From Mageeibacillus sp. UBA5734 (GTDB lineage: Bacteria; Bacillota; Clostridia; Saccharofermentanales; UBA5734): a stretch of 23,776 nt of DNA. How positions within the stretch are numbered: the stretch's first letter is position 1; each line of letters opens with the position of its first letter. The stretch spans positions 1-23,776 of the forward strand of contig DIGA01000104.1 of the NCBI GenBank assembly GCA_002419365.1, given 5' to 3'. This document shows, in pieces, positions 20,728 through 23,776 of this stretch. A model generated the notes under the pieces. It saw only the letters and a list, made by a program, of their open reading frames with translations, was not told where the DNA came from and made no database searches. The position numbers and the translations under genes were made by a program.

Positions 20728-21702
20728 ATGTCCTCGAAAAAAATCAACTGGGGTGTACTGGGTTGTGCGGGAATTGCTGAAAAACACGTCATCCCAGCGT
20801 TGCTGCAGGCCGACAATGCTGTGCTCTATGGCATTGCCAGCCGGTCTGACAGCGAACGCCTCCATCGGTTCGCGGAAAAATTCCGGCCGTTGCATACCTA
20901 CACATCCTACGAGGCCCTGCTGTCCGACCCCGCGATTGATGCGGTCTACATTCCTTTACCCAATAGTTTGCACGCCGAGTGGGTGAAAAAAGCTGCAGCT
21001 GCCAAGAAACATGTCCTGTGTGAGAAACCACTCGGGGTCAATGCCGAAGAAGTCCGCAGCATGCAGGCTGCCTGCGACGCGAATGGGATTTTGCTCATGG
21101 AAGCCTTTGCCTATCGGCACAGCCCACTGACACGGACAATCGAAACCCTGATCCAGTCTGGACAGATCGGTGATCTCCGTCTGATCGAAGCCTATTTTTG
21201 CTACAATTTGCAGGACCTGGACAATGTCCGGCTCAAATCTGACCTCAAGGGTGGCGCGACCTACGATGTTGGCTGCTACAATATTGATTTGATCGCTCAT
21301 TTGATGGGCAGTCTGCCAGACGCTGTTCAAGTCAGCGCATTTATTGGTCCGGACAGCCAGGTTGATGAAAGCTGCCTGGCGACCCTGACCTTCCCAGGTT
21401 CAGTCGACGCGATCTCCTACTGTTCCTTCCGCACCGAGGCCCGCAATGAATGCACCATCATCGGCAGCGAAGGCATCCTGTCCGTCAACCCAGCTTTCAA
21501 CTTTCAAGGTACATCGAAAATCAAACTGACGACCAAGGGCCAGCCGGATACCGTCATCGTCGATTGTCCGAACAATTACACACTCGAGATCGAACAGTTC
21601 GGCCGCTGCATCACCGACGGTGAAAAGCCCCTCGTCAACCACGAGTCCTCTCATCTCACCGCCCAGATCATGGACAGAATTTTACATCAAATCTACCAGT
21701 AG
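20728..21702 (+). CDS. Gfo/Idh/MocA family oxidoreductase
   Basis: This 324-residue NAD(P)-dependent dehydrogenase has the nucleotide loop GCAGIA (12-17), CEKP with K100, and the TYDVGCYNID segment (D180, Y184) that places it with the dihydrodiol/xylose dehydrogenase-like subgroup, not with IolG. The substrate is likely a pyranose or related sugar. The ATG at 20728 has AAGGAG 6 bases upstream; an in-frame ATG at 20710 overlapping the previous stop has none. It shares a transcript with the 72-residue protein and ends before a strong terminator. It is only distantly related to the IolG-like gene at 18349. Confidence 0.88.
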   Translation: MSSKKINWGVLGCAGIAEKHVIPALLQADNAVLYGIASRSDSERLHRFAEKFRPLHTYTSYEALLSDPAIDAVYIPLPNSLHAEWVKKAAAAKKHVLCEKPLGVNAEEVRSMQAACDANGILLMEAFAYRHSPLTRTIETLIQSGQIGDLRLIEAYFCYNLQDLDNVRLKSDLKGGATYDVGCYNIDLIAHLMGSLPDAVQVSAFIGPDSQVDESCLATLTFPGSVDAISYCSFRTEARNECTIIGSEGILSVNPAFNFQGTSKIKLTTKGQPDTVIVDCPNNYTLEIEQFGRCITDGEKPLVNHESSHLTAQIMDRILHQIYQ

Positions 21703-21732
21703 CATTCCCCAGGAAATTTTTCGAAACAACGT

Positions 21733-21778
21733 AAAGACTGCCCCGAATCGCCGCAAACCGGCCCGGGGCAGTCTTTTT
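21733..21778 (+). terminator. Strong terminator after the Gfo/Idh/MocA gene
   Basis: AAAGACTGCCCCG (21733-21745) pairs with CGGGGCAGTCTTT (21764-21776), 13 bp, followed by TTTC. A classic rho-independent terminator. Confidence 0.9.
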
Positions 21779-21789
21779 CAGCGCGTGTA

Positions 21790-21816
21790 CCGAAAAGAGA
21801 CCCGGTCCCTTTTCGG
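21790..21816. repeat. Second hairpin directly after the terminator
   Basis: CCGAAAAG-A-GA and TC-C-CTTTTCGG form an 8+2 bp stem with one mismatch and a short loop. It is followed by ACAGTTGTTTTAA, so it could be a backup terminator. Otherwise the 243-base spacer up to the GH3 gene holds a candidate -10 TATAAT at 21893-21898 and nothing else recognised. Confidence 0.5.
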
Positions 21817-21892
21817 ACAGTTGTTTTAATTCTTAAGCAATTTCTGCCAGTGCAGTAGCAAGATTCAATGGGGTGGCATGTTGTTTGGATTT

Positions 21893-21898
21893 TATAAT
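21893..21898 (+). promoter_or_regulatory. Candidate -10 element for the GH3 gene
   Basis: A perfect TATAAT about 48 bases upstream of the GH3 start. No matching -35 at 16-18 bases was found, so an activator may be needed or this is fortuitous. Confidence 0.35.
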
Positions 21899-21945
21899 GG
21901 ACTTACTGGAAAATTATTGCTGGTTGCACAAATAGGGAGAATATC

Positions 21946-23640
21946 ATGGTTGATTTGAAGGCGAAACCGTTTTATTTGAATGATGAGCAAATTGCCTGGG
22001 TTAAACAGACGATTGCTGGTATGACGCTGGAAGATAAGATCGGCCAGTTGTTCATCAATCTTTTTACAGATCTCAGCCCGGAAAAGGCTAAGGACCTTCT
22101 GTCGAAATACCCGGTTGGTGGTGCGCGCTACATGGGGGCCGATGCCCAGACTGTCTACACCCTGATCAATGAACTACAGACCCAGACCAGGATCCCCATG
22201 CTGGTTTCCTGCAATTGCGATTCCGGCGGCAACGGTGCCTGCAAAGATGGCACCTACATCGCTTCAGCCGCTGCCGTCGAAGCATCCGGCAGTGAGAAAG
22301 TGGCCTATAACGTCGGCCTTGTCAGCGGCCGCGAAGCCGCAGCGATCGGCTGCAACTGGAACTTCGACCCCTGTGTCGACATTCTCTTCAACTGGCGCAA
22401 CACCATTGTCAACACTCGCGCTTATGGCACCGACGCTGACACAGTCTACAAATATGCCAGTTCCTATATCAAGGGCATCCAGCAGAGCAACATTGCCACC
22501 TGCGTCAAGCATTTCCCGGGCGATGGCACAGAAGAGCGCGACCAGCACCTGGTCCTCGGCGTCAACGAACTCAGTGTTGAAGAATGGGACCAGAGCTTTG
22601 GTAAAGTCTACCAGCAGGTGATCGATGATGGTGTCATGACCATCATGGCTGGCCATATCGCGCTGCCAGCCTATTCCCAAAAGCTGGTTCCAGGCATCAC
22701 CTATGACGAAATCATGCCGGCTACCCTTGCCCCGGAACTGATTACCGGTCTGTTGCGCGGCCAGCTTGGCTTCAATGGCCTGGTCGTCACCGATGCGTCA
22801 CACATGTTGGGCATGTCTGGCGCCATGCGCCGTCGCGACTACATTCCATTGGCCATCGCAGCCGGTTGTGACATGTTCCTGTTTTTCAACGACCATGAAG
22901 AAGATTTCAACTACATGCTGGATGGCTACCGTCGCGGCGTGATCACCGAAGAGCGCCTGAGCGATGCCCTGCACCGCATTCTCGGCATCAAGGCTGCCTT
23001 GAACCTGCATCAGCACCAGAAAACCGGAACCCTGGTGCCGCCGCGGGAAAACCTGTCTCTTGTCGGTTGCCAGGAGCACCTTGACATGGCAAAAGAAGCA
23101 GCAGATCTTGCGATCACGTTGGTCAAAAACACCAAAGCTGAACTGCCGATTTCCCCTAAAACCCATAAACGCCTGCGCTTGCATGTCCTTTACGGTGAGG
23201 CGGGCGGCGTGCACGGCAATACCAATGACTCGGAAAAAATCATCATGGATGAGCTTGAGAAGGCCGGGTACGAAGTCACTCTGGTTGACGGGAACACCCG
23301 CGACAAGGGTAAGGTCGAGAACTACCGCCGCGATTATGATGCCGCCTTTGTCTTTGCCGATATTGCCGGCTATGCCGCTGAGAACAATTACCGCATCCGC
23401 TGGAAATGCCCGATGTCCAATGACATCCCCTGGTATGTCTGGGAGTTGCCGACCGTCTTCATATCCCTGAACTACACCACGCACCTGACCGATGTGCCGA
23501 TGGTCAAGACCTACATCAATGCCTACAAGAACACCCGCGAAGTGATCCGCCAGACGATTGCAAAAATTGCGGGAGAGTCTGAATTCAAAGGCTCCTACAA
23601 CGATCTGGTCTGGTGTGAAAAGTGGGAGAGCAAAAGATAA
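21946..23640 (+). CDS. Glycoside hydrolase family 3 protein (NagZ-like beta-N-acetylhexosaminidase group)
   Basis: This 564-residue protein has no signal peptide and should be cytoplasmic. The (beta/alpha)8 catalytic domain spans about 20-340. The nucleophile is D283 in LVVTDASHMLGM. CVKHFPGDG (186-194) followed by D199-Q-H201 fits the NagZ-type KHFPG(H/D)G-x4-D-x-H loop that carries the catalytic His, so beta-N-acetylglucosaminide cleavage (or phosphorolysis) is likely, not beta-glucosidase activity. The C-terminal part (about 370-564) is a second alpha/beta domain, as in two-domain GH3 enzymes, ending with a charged tail. GGGAGA precedes the ATG. It is followed after 72 bases by a phosphofructokinase gene. 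Confidence 0.88.
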   Translation: MVDLKAKPFYLNDEQIAWVKQTIAGMTLEDKIGQLFINLFTDLSPEKAKDLLSKYPVGGARYMGADAQTVYTLINELQTQTRIPMLVSCNCDSGGNGACKDGTYIASAAAVEASGSEKVAYNVGLVSGREAAAIGCNWNFDPCVDILFNWRNTIVNTRAYGTDADTVYKYASSYIKGIQQSNIATCVKHFPGDGTEERDQHLVLGVNELSVEEWDQSFGKVYQQVIDDGVMTIMAGHIALPAYSQKLVPGITYDEIMPATLAPELITGLLRGQLGFNGLVVTDASHMLGMSGAMRRRDYIPLAIAAGCDMFLFFNDHEEDFNYMLDGYRRGVITEERLSDALHRILGIKAALNLHQHQKTGTLVPPRENLSLVGCQEHLDMAKEAADLAITLVKNTKAELPISPKTHKRLRLHVLYGEAGGVHGNTNDSEKIIMDELEKAGYEVTLVDGNTRDKGKVENYRRDYDAAFVFADIAGYAAENNYRIRWKCPMSNDIPWYVWELPTVFISLNYTTHLTDVPMVKTYINAYKNTREVIRQTIAKIAGESEFKGSYNDLVWCEKWESKR

Positions 23641-23712
23641 TATTCCTGAAACAGCCACTTGGTCAATCAAGACCAGGCGAGCATCTGAATCAACATCTGT
23701 GAGGAGATCGCC

Positions 23713-23776
23713 ATGAGCAAACCAAGAAATGTTGTTATTTCCCAGTCTGGTGGACCGACCCCGGTCATCAATAATT
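23713..23776 (+). CDS. 6-phosphofructokinase, N-terminus (partial)
   Basis: Only 21 codons are in the window. The start reads MSKPRNVVISQSGGPTPVIN, whose SGGPTxVIN is the nucleotide/pyrophosphate loop of the PPi-dependent phosphofructokinase group; classical ATP enzymes have GGDxxGxN. GAGGAGATC lies just before the ATG at 23713. It would make fructose 1,6-bisphosphate in glycolysis. It is probably cotranscribed with the GH3 gene, since the spacer is 72 bases and contains no terminator. Confidence 0.8.
   Translation, partial: MSKPRNVVISQSGGPTPVINN

Noticed and set aside
1..23776. CRISPR array, tRNA or rRNA genes, insertion sequences, prophage parts
   Set aside because: No regularly spaced repeats, no cloverleaf sequence, no transposase, integrase or terminal repeats were seen on reading both strands; a covariance-model search was not possible here.

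Overview
The window (23,776 bases, roughly 50% GC) looks like chromosome from a strictly anaerobic, Gram-positive-type bacterium, most likely a clostridial Bacillota. The grounds are lipoprotein signal peptides of Firmicutes style, strong AGGAGG ribosome sites, and anaerobe-associated families (two DUF134 regulators, a C_GCAxxG_C_C protein, an Mrp-ORP fusion, ferredoxin-inserted MinD ATPases, LarE). The genus cannot be named from sequence reading alone. No rRNA, tRNA, CRISPR array, transposase or phage gene was seen, and no gene-free stretch exceeds 300 bases.

Region 1 (1-3413, minus strand) is metal homeostasis: the start of feoB (cut by the window edge), feoA, a CadA/ZntA-type metal-exporting P-type ATPase and its CadC-like ArsR repressor. 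feoA and feoB each have their own Fur box, and the cad operon has an SmtB/CadC-type operator. A divergent lipoprotein of unknown function (3681) and a minus-strand Prx6-type peroxiredoxin (4434-5120) follow.

Region 2 (5330-11581) is the most distinctive part. It holds a DUF134 regulator coupled to a C_GCAxxG_C_C protein, a divergent 2[4Fe-4S] ferredoxin, and a tightly packed plus-strand operon from a good promoter at 6732-6761. Its order is NifX/ORP-like protein, two tandem MinD-type ATPases each with an inserted 2[4Fe-4S] domain, a second DUF134, a metallo-beta-lactamase-fold hydrolase, and an Mrp ATPase fused to a second ORP/NifX domain. The set resembles the 'orange protein' (ORP) loci of anaerobes, with a DUF134 where Desulfovibrio has a sigma-54 activator and with an added MBL enzyme. 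Inside the fusion gene a perfect AGGAGGT lies 4 bases before an in-frame GTG exactly at the ORP domain boundary, which suggests that a free ORP domain is also made.

Region 3 (11645-15664) is a MacAB-like exporter operon: lipoprotein adaptor, FtsX-type permease, a small lipoprotein and the ABC ATPase. It is preceded by a long hairpin that buries the adaptor's ribosome site. Region 4 (15716-16412) is a HigBA toxin-antitoxin module whose toxin appears to be translated from a leaderless mRNA.

Region 5 (16440-23776) is carbohydrate and cofactor metabolism: an IolE/IolI-like TIM-barrel protein, a divergent AraC regulator, an IolG-like inositol dehydrogenase, a LarE sulfur transferase without lar partners, a 72-residue orphan protein next to a second Gfo/Idh/MocA oxidoreductase, a GH3 glycosidase with the NagZ-like His motif, and the start of a phosphofructokinase.
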